Notes: generated by a model from the letters alone, not told the origin. 64,000 bases of DNA from an uncultured Opitutales bacterium (GCA_900545715.1 URAJ01000005.1:1-64000), one strand, 5' to 3'. Counted from the stretch's first letter, positions 41,504-50,940 are shown. Numbers and translations are program-made.

Positions 41504-42682
41504 ATGAAAAATATACTAATACCAATCGCGGCGGCTCTAATGCCGCTTACAGTATTCGCTGACACCTCATCGGAAAAATTGTCCGACCCAAAATTCGAGC
41601 AGAAGCTTGAAACGCTGTGGGATAAGACTGCAAAAACTTTCTACTCACCCAAAACCAATATTTTCTATACAAGAAGCATAGATAAAATTCCCGGGCCCGA
41701 ATTAATCAACGAATACAAGCCGCTAAAGAAAAACGGAGATCCAAACTATATGGGCGGCGGAACCGGAACTGAAGACTGCTCGATGCTCTGCGGAATAATG
41801 CTCGCCGGCCTTTGCGACAAGTACGAAATAAAAAAGGACGCCGAAACAGCAGACTGGGCGCGGAAGATTGCCAAGGGTCTGATGCTCGCCGACACTGTCC
41901 ACGGCGACCCCGGCTTTGTCGCCCGAGGCGTTTCGCCAGTTGACGGCAAAAGCGTCTATCCCGAAACCTCCCGCGACCAATACACGCACAATATCCACGG
42001 CCTGTGGCGGTACTTCAATTCGCCGATAGCGACCGACGCCGAGAAAAAGGAAATTGCCGCAATTTTTTGCGCCGTCGCGGAAAAGATGAAAAGGGAAATC
42101 CGCCCCGACACAAACCCTCCGTACACCTACAAGCTCCATAAAGGTGTTCCCGACAAACGCGGCGTGGCAAAAATGCACGATGTTCACCCGCACGAAGCCG
42201 CGAGGCTCGCAATGCTCTACGCCGCCGCGTACGACGCTACAAAAAATAAAAAATACCTAAACTGGTACAGGGCTGTGTACGACGACGCAGTAGGCGGCTC
42301 GGCAAAGTTCATCGGCATGCGCGAGACATACTACAAGCATCTTGTCCCGCCCTACTCCATCGCGCAAATGAACGCCTCTCTCGAGCTCATAAGAGAAGTT
42401 GAACCCGACCCAAGCCGCAAGTTGCAAATTTCAATAATTATGGACGCCGTATCTGATTTTATCGACAAGTACAAAGTCTACCACGTATCGGATAAGAGCG
42501 TCCGCGACGCCGCCGAGATAATGTGGGGGCAGATGCTCGCCAACGGCTACCGCCTAAGCCCGGCTCGTGAAAACATACTTAAACAAAACATAATAAAAAT
42601 ACACGAGCGCGACCCGTACGGCGCCTACATGGTGTTTTCCGCATACTGGCGCGCCCGTCTCGACGAGGAAAGGGGCAAGTAA
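41504..42682 (+). CDS. Secreted six-hairpin-like (alpha/alpha barrel) protein
   Basis: A 392-aa protein with signal peptide (MKNILIPIAAALMPLTVFA). The body is mainly helical with conserved-looking blocks GGGTGTEDCSMLCGIML, FVARGVSP and SRDQYTHNIHGLWRYF, and a run of helices such as HPHEAARLAMLYAAAY. This arrangement resembles six-hairpin glycosidase-type proteins found in Verrucomicrobiota and Lentisphaerae. The D/E residues around SRDQYTH could be catalytic, but I cannot name a family with confidence. It is likely periplasmic or extracellular and carbohydrate-related; the specific substrate is unknown. Confidence 0.75.
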   Translation: MKNILIPIAAALMPLTVFADTSSEKLSDPKFEQKLETLWDKTAKTFYSPKTNIFYTRSIDKIPGPELINEYKPLKKNGDPNYMGGGTGTEDCSMLCGIMLAGLCDKYEIKKDAETADWARKIAKGLMLADTVHGDPGFVARGVSPVDGKSVYPETSRDQYTHNIHGLWRYFNSPIATDAEKKEIAAIFCAVAEKMKREIRPDTNPPYTYKLHKGVPDKRGVAKMHDVHPHEAARLAMLYAAAYDATKNKKYLNWYRAVYDDAVGGSAKFIGMRETYYKHLVPPYSIAQMNASLELIREVEPDPSRKLQISIIMDAVSDFIDKYKVYHVSDKSVRDAAEIMWGQMLANGYRLSPARENILKQNIIKIHERDPYGAYMVFSAYWRARLDEERGK

Positions 42683-42850
42683 GACCTTTTTCCGCATACC
42701 GGCGCGCGAGGGAGCGAATAGTAAGACTCAGCCATCTTTTAACTGACGTCCGACTTATCGCTTGCTGGCGCGCGGGCGCGAATAGAGAGGCGGCAAGCCT
42801 GTAAATATCGAGCCGAGACTACGCGGGCATACCGACGCGCGAGTGGAGAA
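42635..42850 (+). repeat. Degenerate echoes of the six-hairpin gene 3' end
   Basis: The end of the gene reads TTTTCCGCATAC-TGGCGCGC and then GTAAGAC at its stop. A second copy starts at about 42687 (TTTTTCCGCATACCGGCGCGC then GTAAGAC), with weaker echoes near 42762 (TTGCTGGCGCGCGG) and 42828 (GCATACCGACGCGCGAG). The remaining gene-free stretch to 43213 holds no credible frame, terminator or RNA gene. It looks like tandem duplication of a gene end followed by decay. Confidence 0.5.
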
Positions 42851-43213
42851 ATGCGTAGCTCGCAAATTTGCGCAACGCTAACCGCACTCGGTATAGTCGG
42901 AGCTCGGGCGGCGGCAGGCGCATTGCGCGGTTGTTAAAGTTTTTTGCATTGCCGCCCATGCGCCACTTCCTACCGCGCATGCAATTTTGCAAAGCGGCTT
43001 AGCTTTAAATCGGCAACCAACCTTGCAAAAGAAAATTTATAAAAAAAGCAATCCCAGCCAATATGTCTTTAAAGCCGCCATGTGCCGACGGTAAAATACC
43101 GGCAAAATTTGCGGCGCAAAACTTATGTTATTTCAAAGCAAAATTCCACAATAGACGCACGTCTGTGATACATTTAATGTTGAAAGACGCGCGTTTTACC
43201 ATAATATAAAAAT

Positions 43214-44224
43214 ATGAAATTTATAAAAAGCGCAATATTTGCGGCGGCTCTTGCCTTGTGCGTAGCGTGTTATTCGAGCCCGCAAAAGGTTATTTTCGAT
43301 ACAGACATGGGCAACGATGTTGACGACGCCCTCGCGCTTGCGATGCTCTACGGATACCACAAGTCCGGCAAGGCGGAGCTCGCGGGGATACTCGTAAACA
43401 AAGGCAATCCCAACGCGCCAAAATTTTGCGCCGCGCTAAATAAATATTACGGGCTGCCCGCCATCCCTATCGGATTTATCTCCAATGGAAAGACTCCGGA
43501 AGACGGAGCTTTCAACGCAAAAATTCTCTCGGAAAAAAATGCGGACGGCGCGCCAAAATACCCATTTGAAATGCCCCGCGGCGGTTTTCCGGACTCCGTA
43601 AAATTGGCGAGAAAAATTCTTGCCGAGTCCGAAGACAAGAGCGTCGTGTACATCTCCGTGGGGTTTCTGACGAACATAGTGCGCCTGTTAGAGTCTGCAC
43701 CCGACGAAATATCGCCTCTCGACGGCAAGAGCCTCGCCGCAAAAAAAATAAAATACTTTTCCGTCATGGGCGGCGACTTCAAAAATCCCGGCTCTCCCGA
43801 ATACAATATCCAATGCGACGTAAAATCCGCGCAAATATTTGCCGCAACCACTCCGTGCGACTCCGTATTCGGCGGATTTGAGATTGGCAGCGCCCTAAAA
43901 TTTCCACAGCGCGAAATGGAGGCCCGAATGTCGCCCGACAATCCCATAAACGCCGCCTACAAGCTCTACGCAAAAATGCTAAGCCGCGGCAAATCCGACA
44001 GGCACGACCGCCCTTCGTGGGATTTGGCAAGCGTCCTCTTCGTTTTCGAGCCTGAATTGTTCGATATGTCCGATAGAGTTGCGGTTTCATTCGACAACAA
44101 AGGGCGCTCGACATATGCTCCGGACAAAAATGGCAAATGCAGATTCCTTAAAATACCGCACGGCGGAGAGGAAAAAATTCTAAAAAAACTCGTTGAAGAT
44201 GCTGCGTATGAACCTGGCAATTAA
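43214..44224 (+). CDS. Exported inosine/uridine-type nucleoside hydrolase
   Basis: A 336-aa nucleoside hydrolase. The calcium-binding N-terminal motif VIFDTDMGNDVDDALAL at residues 26-42 is complete (aspartates 29, 31, 35, 37 and 38), and later metal or ribose contacts include PEYNIQCDVKSA. The enzyme cleaves the N-glycosidic bond of ribonucleosides. Unlike cytosolic IunH, it has a signal-like N terminus (KSAIFAAALALCVACYS) that may end in a lipoprotein-type Cys, although the -3 position is atypical. Secreted versions occur in carbohydrate- and nucleoside-scavenging bacteria. The stop overlaps the next gene by 17 bp, so the two are coupled. Confidence 0.9.
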   Translation: MKFIKSAIFAAALALCVACYSSPQKVIFDTDMGNDVDDALALAMLYGYHKSGKAELAGILVNKGNPNAPKFCAALNKYYGLPAIPIGFISNGKTPEDGAFNAKILSEKNADGAPKYPFEMPRGGFPDSVKLARKILAESEDKSVVYISVGFLTNIVRLLESAPDEISPLDGKSLAAKKIKYFSVMGGDFKNPGSPEYNIQCDVKSAQIFAATTPCDSVFGGFEIGSALKFPQREMEARMSPDNPINAAYKLYAKMLSRGKSDRHDRPSWDLASVLFVFEPELFDMSDRVAVSFDNKGRSTYAPDKNGKCRFLKIPHGGEEKILKKLVEDAAYEPGN

Positions 44225-45041
44225 AATATGCACCTCGGCTGTGCTGATTGCGGCGGCAAGCGCATTCGCCGAAAACGTAAAGACATTGGAACTGACGCCA
44301 ACCGAGGGAATGACGCGCGCAAACTTGTCCTACATAATTCCGGAGGGGGTAAAAAAACCTGGGGGATTTTTGCTTTTGGCGTCGGGATACAACAGCGACG
44401 GAACTTTTCTCATAAAAAAAACAGAATGGATTGAATTTGCAAAAAAGCACGATCTCATACTTGTGGGGCTTTCGTTCGCCTCCAATACCGACGACCTGAC
44501 AAACGGCAAGGGATACTATTACGCCTCAAAAGGCTCTGGGCAGGTTTTTCTCGACGGGCTTGATAAAATCCAGGGCGGAGAGCTTCCAATATATATGTAC
44601 GGATTTTCCGGCGGGGCGCATTTTACAGCGCGCTTTGCCGAATGGAAGCCCGAGCGCATCGGCTCCCTCTGCGCGTACGCCGCCGGCTGGTGGGACTTTC
44701 CCCGCCGCCTAAAAAAGGACTTTCCCGCAATAATAGCCTGCGGCGAAAAAGATATCCGCCTCAAAGCGTGCTTCGACTATTTTACATGGGGACGAAAACT
44801 CGGCAGAAAATGGACATGGATAAAACTCGCCGACACTGGGCACTCACACTCGGCTAAGCTCGATAAATTTGTCCGCGAATATTTTGAATGCGTGCTCGAC
44901 AAGTCTCCCAAGAGGCCTGTATGCGCGGACCTATCCACAGGCAAGGCCATGCCAGAGATGTTTACGAGGTCGTCGAAAAAGCTCACATCGTATTTTCCGG
45001 ACGCCCCCCTCGCAAAATCCGCCCCGGCAAAATACGATTAG
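44208..45041 (+). CDS. Exported alpha/beta-hydrolase fold protein
   Basis: A 277-aa protein with a signal peptide (MNLAIKICTSAVLIAAASAFA). The nucleophile elbow is GFSGGAH, with the oxyanion region FLLLASGYNSDG before it and a late His in DTGHSHSAK, so a Ser-His-acid triad is likely. An esterase or a depolymerase-like hydrolase is the probable class. Start ATG 44208 has GAAG 9 nt upstream; ATG 44199 and TTG 44193 are also in frame but have poorer signals. It overlaps the nucleoside hydrolase stop and is therefore in the same operon. Confidence 0.85.
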   Translation: MNLAIKICTSAVLIAAASAFAENVKTLELTPTEGMTRANLSYIIPEGVKKPGGFLLLASGYNSDGTFLIKKTEWIEFAKKHDLILVGLSFASNTDDLTNGKGYYYASKGSGQVFLDGLDKIQGGELPIYMYGFSGGAHFTARFAEWKPERIGSLCAYAAGWWDFPRRLKKDFPAIIACGEKDIRLKACFDYFTWGRKLGRKWTWIKLADTGHSHSAKLDKFVREYFECVLDKSPKRPVCADLSTGKAMPEMFTRSSKKLTSYFPDAPLAKSAPAKYD

Positions 45042-45128
45042 CCATTTGGAAGCAGGCCGCTTTTGCAGAATTTTTTTCTTTATAAAATAATGTTTGTGCG
45101 TTAACGTGCTTGGAAAAAGTTTCATATT

Positions 45129-45794
45129 ATGCGAAACATTCTTCCATTTTTTATTTTATTTGCGCTTTTTATTGGAGCGCCCGCGGCTTTTTCGCAAACA
45201 GCCCCCGCCCCATCGACGGCATGCGTGTTTGTATCCATAGACACCGTAAAGCGCGACGACATAAAGGCGTACGCCAACTCCCAAAAGGATTTTGAGAGCG
45301 CCGCCAAGAAGGCGCCCGGCTGCCTGCGCGCGCTTTTTATGCAAAACGTATTTTATAAAGACAAATTTATAAAATACGCCGAGTTCGCCTCCACCGCCGA
45401 TGCAAAAGAATTTGCGAAGTCCCAAGGCGCACTTAAAACGCAAGCCAAGTCGGAAGTGTCTATATACGAAGTTGTGAAAAATTCCTCAAACGATACACCG
45501 TTAATCATAGCGGTTGACCTCGATGAAGTGCCGACTGCGTTTATTCCCGAATTTATAAAAATATCAAAGCCTTTGCGCGACGGCACCAACACGGAAAAGG
45601 ACACTTTGTCGTACGAGCTATATTCGTCGCCGCAAAACCCCTCAAAATTCTTTCTATTTGAGCTGTATAAGAACCGTGCGGCGCACGCATTCCATTCAAA
45701 ACAGCCCCATTTCACACAGTGGAATAAGAAATGCGCCGATTTAAAAATAGGCCGCAAGGGAAAATTTCTGGATATTGCAGCAAAATCGAAATAA
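45129..45794 (+). CDS. Exported tandem ABM (antibiotic biosynthesis monooxygenase-like) protein
   Basis: A 221-aa secreted protein: signal peptide MRNILPFFILFALFIGAPAAFSQ, then two ferredoxin-like alpha/beta halves. The second half shows the ABM pattern LSYELYSSPQNPSKFFLFE and AHAFHSKQPHFTQW, where the paired His and Phe line a small cofactor-free cavity. ABM proteins are quinol monooxygenases or have unknown roles. The first half (residues 30-115) is a degenerate version of the same fold. A terminator ends the unit. Transcription could continue from the esterase gene, 87 bp upstream. Confidence 0.78.
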   Translation: MRNILPFFILFALFIGAPAAFSQTAPAPSTACVFVSIDTVKRDDIKAYANSQKDFESAAKKAPGCLRALFMQNVFYKDKFIKYAEFASTADAKEFAKSQGALKTQAKSEVSIYEVVKNSSNDTPLIIAVDLDEVPTAFIPEFIKISKPLRDGTNTEKDTLSYELYSSPQNPSKFFLFELYKNRAAHAFHSKQPHFTQWNKKCADLKIGRKGKFLDIAAKSK

Positions 45795-45875
45795 TTCCTC
45801 CAGCGCGCAGAATTTGCGATGAGAGCATATTTCTGTTCCTGCCCAAAAAAAATCGAAACAATTTCTCAATCACAC

Positions 45876-45903
45876 AGCCGGCCTTTGACCGGCTATTTTT
45901 TTT
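45876..45903 (+). terminator. Terminator after the ABM-like gene
   Basis: AGCCGG at 45876-45881 pairs with CCGGCT at 45889-45894 across a 7-nt loop, then an A and a run of eight or more T. Confidence 0.88.
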
Positions 45904-46295
45904 AAATATCCGCAAAAAGAAAGGCGATTTTTGCAGAGTTTTTGGGAACTCCCGCGCATAGAAAAATAATGCGTTGAAGCCTGCAAATAATATCCGCAAA
46001 GTTAAAAAAAACGCCGCAAGAAAGAGCCTTCCAGTTTGCATAATTTTCGGCTCTTAGATTTCATTTGGGTGCAAGCACTGGCGCGCAAAGCATTGTTGCA
46101 CCGCAAAATTTGAGCGCCGCAATGCGCAACACCGAATGCCCTAAACCGCATAAACGCCCCTTCCGCCAATTAAGAAGGCGGCAAAGAATTTTATGCCGCC
46201 CTACGTATGAAAAATCGCGGACATTTATGAATGAGACTCAAAACACAAGGAGCGCGGTCGCCCCTAAAACAGCCCCCCCGCGCTAAAAATGCCGC
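45904..46295. other. Gene-free region
   Basis: About 390 bp between a plus-strand terminator and the end of a minus-strand gene. It includes short hairpins such as CCGCC-n9-GGCGG near 46166 and GCGCGG/CCGCGC near 46253-46284, but no T-run terminator, open reading frame or RNA gene that I can support. Confidence 0.5.
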
Positions 46296-47726
46296 CTAAC
46301 CTTCCGACGTGTCCCAACCGAAGAACGAATACATTACAACCATGAAAGACGCCACAACAGCAACATTCTCAAAGGGATTTCTAACGCATCCGAGGAATAA
46401 CATAATCGCAATAGTCGCGCCGAGAACGAACGACGGCAAACTAATTTTTAACCTAAACAACCAACCCAATAAGAACAGGGCGGGCGCAACCATCATAATA
46501 GCAAGCCCCGCATAACCGTTTTCAGCAAGGCATCTTTGGAGGTCGGATTTTGGGGAATCCCAAGAGTTTCCCCCCAAGTCGTCGCCTTGGAAAAAGGAGA
46601 ATACGGTGGTGAAAGACGATTCCCCCCAGCCAAACATCGTACGGTTTGCAGTCATTTCCTTAAAATCCTCATCGTAGGCTTTTATTTGGCGGTCCGTAAG
46701 CGGGAACTCCGCGGAGGGATCAAAAGACAGCGATTCTGCACCCCCGCATACACCATATTGTTTCCATGACAGAAACAATAAAGACGCAAGCGCAACTACA
46801 TACACGATAAATGGAATCTTTCCCCTCAATTTTATCGAAAATCCACCTCTAATTCTTCCTATCTTGTATTTTTTGAGGTTCGACTTTGACGGGAAAACAT
46901 CTAAAGCGAGCGCAAAGATTCCCGCCACAAGAACAACCGTAGCCAAAAATCTTTCTACCGAGACGCCGCAAATTTGCACGCTACCCCACAATAACATAGA
47001 AAACACTATTGCCCAAAAACGCAGCGAGCACAAGACGTGCTCCACAGCGAAACGCTGGGCGGAATAAACTGCCGCAGCCAAAGCCGCCCCCTGCCAGATT
47101 ATTGCAAATCCGCACCACGAATCGGAATCCGGGAATAGAGAGAATCCCTCCGCCCCAAACCCCACGGCGCTATCATGGGCAAAAGCGGCAACCGCGCGTA
47201 TTACAAAGCCTATAAGAGCCAAAATTCCCGCAAAGAGCGAGCAATACAGGAAAATCCGCCTAAATACAAATTTTGAGGTTACGACAAAGTATATGGACAT
47301 TCCGCAAGCCGCCGCCGATAATGTTGCCAATACTGACGTAATCGGATAAACGGGGCTCAAAGTGCCGGATACGATTGCCAAATCCGGATTGTCCGACAAC
47401 CTCACCCATTCTTTCCCCGAAACATACACCGACTCGACCACGGGATTTAAAACCGCAACTACCGTAATGATGAACATCGCGATATACGGCAGCAGCAATA
47501 GCGGAAATTTCCACGAAGCGCCGTCTCTTACAGTGCGCCAGTTAGAGACGCTGTGGTAGAGGTTTATCGGGGCGAGTATGCCGAGCGCAATCAGCGCCCC
47601 AACCCCCCACGCGGAATCGCCCCCCAACATAAACGCGGGAACACATACTGCGGCAACCGCGTAGAATACGGACATTGTCTCGCCCGTATTCCTATTTGTC
47701 TTTAAAAGCACTTCCTCGTCTAACAT
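46296..47726 (-). CDS. O-antigen ligase/polymerase-like membrane protein
   Basis: A 476-aa protein with about ten to twelve hydrophobic helices and a large hydrophilic loop near the C terminus. That loop has GWGESSFTTVFSFFQGDD then SPKSDLQRCLAENGYAGLAIM. The pattern G-x-G-x-x-x-F and later LAE-x-G-x-x-G is that of the Wzy/WaaL O-antigen ligase superfamily, which polymerises or transfers lipid-linked glycans in the periplasm. Sequence similarity is weak, so the exact glycan is unknown. It starts at the stop of the DJ-1 gene (TAATG overlap) in an rsmA-hydrolase-DJ-1-ligase operon. Confidence 0.78.
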   Translation of the reverse strand: MLDEEVLLKTNRNTGETMSVFYAVAAVCVPAFMLGGDSAWGVGALIALGILAPINLYHSVSNWRTVRDGASWKFPLLLLPYIAMFIITVVAVLNPVVESVYVSGKEWVRLSDNPDLAIVSGTLSPVYPITSVLATLSAAACGMSIYFVVTSKFVFRRIFLYCSLFAGILALIGFVIRAVAAFAHDSAVGFGAEGFSLFPDSDSWCGFAIIWQGAALAAAVYSAQRFAVEHVLCSLRFWAIVFSMLLWGSVQICGVSVERFLATVVLVAGIFALALDVFPSKSNLKKYKIGRIRGGFSIKLRGKIPFIVYVVALASLLFLSWKQYGVCGGAESLSFDPSAEFPLTDRQIKAYDEDFKEMTANRTMFGWGESSFTTVFSFFQGDDLGGNSWDSPKSDLQRCLAENGYAGLAIMMVAPALFLLGWLFRLKISLPSFVLGATIAIMLFLGCVRNPFENVAVVASFMVVMYSFFGWDTSEG

Positions 47727-48280
47727 TATCCGCGCCCGTTTCTATAACAAATTGATTTTGAGACCTCCGCCGCCTTTGCCTCCCCAAAAATCGCTTCAAC
47801 AATTTCAAGGGCGAATTTCACCGCCGTGCCTGCTCCCTGCGAAGTTATGAGGTTGCCGTCGCGCAAGGTTGAAAAATCCGTGCGCGCTCCGCCGAGGACA
47901 TCGGCCACCGATGGGTGCGACGCGCATTTACGGCCGCCTATAATCCCAGCGCGCATAAAAACAGAAGGCGCGGCGCAAATTGCGCACATTAGCGCGCCCT
48001 TCCCGTTTTGCGCTGCGAGAAAATCGGCTATTTGTTGGTTGGATATTATTTCCGAAGTGCCGGGGCCGCCTGGCAGCACCACGGCGTCGTAATCGGCATT
48101 GGCCGCGTCGGAGAAAAGCGAGTCCGCCTTTGCGAAAATACCGCTCCTGCCGCATATTTCAAGTTTGCCGCCCACTGCCGCCGTCACCACATCGGCGCCG
48201 GCGCGCCGCAAAATATCGACGGGCGCAAATGCCTCCACCTCTTCAACCTTGTCGAACAGTATTACGAGAACTTTTTTCAT
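47726..48280 (-). CDS. DJ-1/PfpI-family protein
   Basis: A 184-aa DJ-1/YajL/ThiJ-family protein. The oxidation-sensitive nucleophile-elbow cysteine is C102 in MCAICAAPSVF, and E16 corresponds to the glutamate that lowers its pKa in DJ-1 proteins. Members are proposed protein/nucleotide deglycases, chaperones or glyoxalases; the activity is debated. Its stop overlaps the O-antigen-ligase-like start and it begins just downstream of the hydrolase stop, so it is in the same operon. Confidence 0.93.
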   Translation of the reverse strand: MKKVLVILFDKVEEVEAFAPVDILRRAGADVVTAAVGGKLEICGRSGIFAKADSLFSDAANADYDAVVLPGGPGTSEIISNQQIADFLAAQNGKGALMCAICAAPSVFMRAGIIGGRKCASHPSVADVLGGARTDFSTLRDGNLITSQGAGTAVKFALEIVEAIFGEAKAAEVSKSICYRNGRG

Positions 48281-48281
48281 T

Positions 48282-49076
48282 TTAACGCCGTTTAGAATGT
48301 CCGCCCGACTTTATAAATTCCACAATTTCGCGCCAATACTCACCATTTTCCGAAAGGCCGTAGTGTCCGCATTCGGGAAATTCAACGAGTTTCCCAAGTC
48401 CGTCGGGCGCGGACCTGAGGTTTTCGCGCGCATTTCTGAACGGCACGATTATATCGCGGCGGCCGTGCAGAAAAAGTATAGGGATTTTAAATTGCGAGAT
48501 TTTCGAAGAATTGTCGAGCATTTCCCACGGAATTATATCGACCGGTAAAACCGCTTTGACCGCTTTTGAGAAGCCTCCGACTATGACAGCGCACCTGAGG
48601 TTGGGGTGGCGGGAAATTATCTCGCATGCGGCGGCCGACCCAAGGGAGTATCCGACTACGGCTATGTTTGAATCCGCAAATCTGAGCTTTTGGGACACAT
48701 AGCAGTACGCCGCCTCCGCCGCCTCTTTTAGGCCTTCGATGGAGGGCTTGCCGGTGCTTAGCCCGTATCCCGGATAGTCGTAGGCAAATACGGAAATTCC
48801 GCGCCGGGCGTATTCCGAGAGAATCGGGCGGATTTCTCCTATATCTTCGCCATTGCCGTGGCTATATATCGCGCACAGGTCGGAGCCTTTTGACGGAATC
48901 CATACAGCGGCAATTTCTCCGCCGCCTGGAAGAGGTATATGCAGAATATCCCCACTGTCCGAATACGACCCAGATGGGGCCGGGAATATTATCTTTTCCG
49001 CAAACAGCCTCGCAAATACAAGGAGCGCAGCGTACGCAAGCGCTATTGATATTAAAATTATAAAAAACACTTTCAT
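48282..49076 (-). CDS. Membrane-anchored alpha/beta hydrolase
   Basis: A 264-aa protein with an N-terminal membrane helix (VFFIILISIALAYAALLVF), then a serine-hydrolase fold of the FrsA/ABHD12 type. The nucleophile is in GYSLGSAAA, an Asp in LHGRRDIIVP, and a His in FPECGHYGL. Likely substrates are esters, lipids or peptides; none can be assigned. It follows rsmA by 68 bp and precedes the DJ-1 gene by 1 bp. Confidence 0.88.
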   Translation of the reverse strand: MKVFFIILISIALAYAALLVFARLFAEKIIFPAPSGSYSDSGDILHIPLPGGGEIAAVWIPSKGSDLCAIYSHGNGEDIGEIRPILSEYARRGISVFAYDYPGYGLSTGKPSIEGLKEAAEAAYCYVSQKLRFADSNIAVVGYSLGSAAACEIISRHPNLRCAVIVGGFSKAVKAVLPVDIIPWEMLDNSSKISQFKIPILFLHGRRDIIVPFRNARENLRSAPDGLGKLVEFPECGHYGLSENGEYWREIVEFIKSGGHSKRR

Positions 49077-49144
49077 TTCGGCAAAATATTTTAGTCGGCA
49101 ACGGCGCAGTCGGCTGGAATGGAAAATCCCTCAGGGGAAAGTGC

Positions 49145-49978
49145 CTACCTTTGGGATAAAATTTTATCGAGCAGCCTCCATTGCTGCACGCCGACAGCTT
49201 CCGGGCGCAGGCGCGGGTCTATGCCGGCGGCGTCTATCCATTCGGATATGTCGCCTGAGCCTTCGCTCTTTGCAATGCTCCCCAACTGCTTGCGCCTAAA
49301 AGAAAAAATCTTTCTTATGAGCGACTTCGCCGCCGGGCAGTACACATGCGGCTCTTTTTTTATTGAAAGCGGCAGCAGCATCGAATCCACCCCCGGCCTC
49401 GGGAAGAAGCACGCCGCAGAAACCTTGTGCGGCTGCCCAACATCGTACGCCTCGGACAAAAATATTGAAATCGGAGAATACTCGCCCGAGGAGTTTTTCG
49501 CCGAAAATCTCAGCGCCGCCTCCTTTTGCAGCATAAGAGACATTTTCGACGGCAATTTTCCGGAAAGTACGGCATCGAGCCACGGGGTGCTTATCGCGTA
49601 CGGAAGGTTTGCTACTATCTTAAAATCGCGCACCTGCTCAGGGAGCGCCGCGAGCGGGAAATCGACAGCATCGGCATTTATCAGGTTTAGATTGGCATTT
49701 CCCGCAAAATACGAGCGCAGATGGGCGAAGAGTTTTTTGTCGAGCTCAACGGCAAAGACTTTTGCGCCGCGCTCCAAAAGCGCGCCTGTGAGCGTCCCAA
49801 GCCCCGGTCCGACCTCCACGACATAGTCGCCCGCCGATACTTCCGCCAATTCGAGAGATTTCCGAACAATATTTGAATCCACGAGAAAGTTCTGGCCGAG
49901 CTTTTTTGAGGGATTATGCCCAAGCTCCCTTAAAATCTCGCATGTCTGGGTGGGAGTAAATTGTCCGTTATTTTCCAT
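49145..49978 (-). CDS. rsmA: 16S rRNA dimethyladenosine transferase (KsgA)
   Basis: A 277-aa methyltransferase that dimethylates A1518 and A1519 in 16S rRNA. SAM-binding motif VVEVGPGLGTLTGALL and the catalytic NLPYAIST are intact, and the N-terminal KKLGQNFLVDSNIV fits KsgA. Length is normal. It is the first gene of the minus-strand operon rsmA-hydrolase-DJ-1-ligase-like. Confidence 0.96.
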   Translation of the reverse strand: MENNGQFTPTQTCEILRELGHNPSKKLGQNFLVDSNIVRKSLELAEVSAGDYVVEVGPGLGTLTGALLERGAKVFAVELDKKLFAHLRSYFAGNANLNLINADAVDFPLAALPEQVRDFKIVANLPYAISTPWLDAVLSGKLPSKMSLMLQKEAALRFSAKNSSGEYSPISIFLSEAYDVGQPHKVSAACFFPRPGVDSMLLPLSIKKEPHVYCPAAKSLIRKIFSFRRKQLGSIAKSEGSGDISEWIDAAGIDPRLRPEAVGVQQWRLLDKILSQR

Positions 49979-50289
49979 GGCGCAAATTTATTTTAACGGC
50001 GCGCATTTAGGCAACATTATTTGCCTTCAAAAGAATATTTCCGGCATCGAAACGCTGCAATCCGACTTTGGCGCACCGCAAATTTTTTTGCGTCGCATGC
50101 GGCGCTCTCCACCGCTTTTTCACCCTTTTTGAGAAGGAAGAAGGGATAAAAGATTAAAAATTTTCCACATAAAAAAATTGCCGCGGCAAACGTCAAAGGC
50201 AAAACGAAGTACTGCGAAAATATTAAGAGTAAAAATGGAAAATCTCATAAAGCTTGATATTGTAAATGCCGAATTTTATATCAAAGGCA

Positions 50290-50934
50290 ATGAAGGAAAA
50301 TTCGACAAAAACCCTAATCGAAATAATAAAGCGCCTGCGCGCCCCTGACGGGTGCCCGTGGGACAGAAAACAGACGCATAAATCAGTGCGCGGGCATCTC
50401 GTCGAAGAATGCGCCGAACTGCTGGAAGCAATAGACAACGACGACGACAACGGCATGCGCGAGGAGCTCGGCGACGTGCTTATGCATATTCTGCTACACT
50501 GCGAAATAGCCTCCGAGCAGGGGAAGTTCGATTTTGACGAAGTCGCGCAAGAACTCGCCGAAAAACTCGTGCGCCGCCACCCGCACGTCTTTGGCGGCCA
50601 AAGCGCAAAAGACGCCGACGAAGTTTTGGGGATATGGCAGAAAGTAAAAGAGCTCGAGCATAAAAAGCGCGCCGTAGGCGGACTTTTCGACGGCATACCT
50701 CCGCAGCTCTCCGCCCTGCGATACGCCCTCGACATCGCCAAAAAGGCGGATTCCGAAACTCTCGCCGAAGCCCGCAAACGGGTATCCGAAAAAAGCTCCC
50801 CCGACCTCGAATTGGGCCAAAAAATATTCGACTGCGTAAAAGAGGCGGCTGACAAAAAAATCGAGCCCGAGGGCGCCTTGCGAGACTACATTGCGGAAAT
50901 AAAAAAAGCTTACGAACAATCCTCCCAAAAGTAG
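50290..50934 (+). CDS. mazG: Nucleoside triphosphate pyrophosphohydrolase MazG
   Basis: A protein of about 214 aa, one of the MazG/NTP-PPase superfamily that hydrolyses NTPs to NMP and pyrophosphate. The EExxE metal site appears in VEECAELLEAID, and EELGDVLMHILLH and FDEVAQELAEKLVRRHPHVFGG follow the family exactly. The start is placed at 50290 because residues before it (to ATG 50266) do not match family members; 50266 remains possible. It precedes the YgjP-like gene by 6 bp, so the two are probably co-transcribed. Confidence 0.93.
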   Translation: MKENSTKTLIEIIKRLRAPDGCPWDRKQTHKSVRGHLVEECAELLEAIDNDDDNGMREELGDVLMHILLHCEIASEQGKFDFDEVAQELAEKLVRRHPHVFGGQSAKDADEVLGIWQKVKELEHKKRAVGGLFDGIPPQLSALRYALDIAKKADSETLAEARKRVSEKSSPDLELGQKIFDCVKEAADKKIEPEGALRDYIAEIKKAYEQSSQK

Positions 50935-50940
50935 TGCCTT

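Noticed and set aside
44193..44207. TTG or ATG starts upstream of the exported hydrolase
   Set aside because: The signal peptide and better spacing from GAAG favour ATG 44208.
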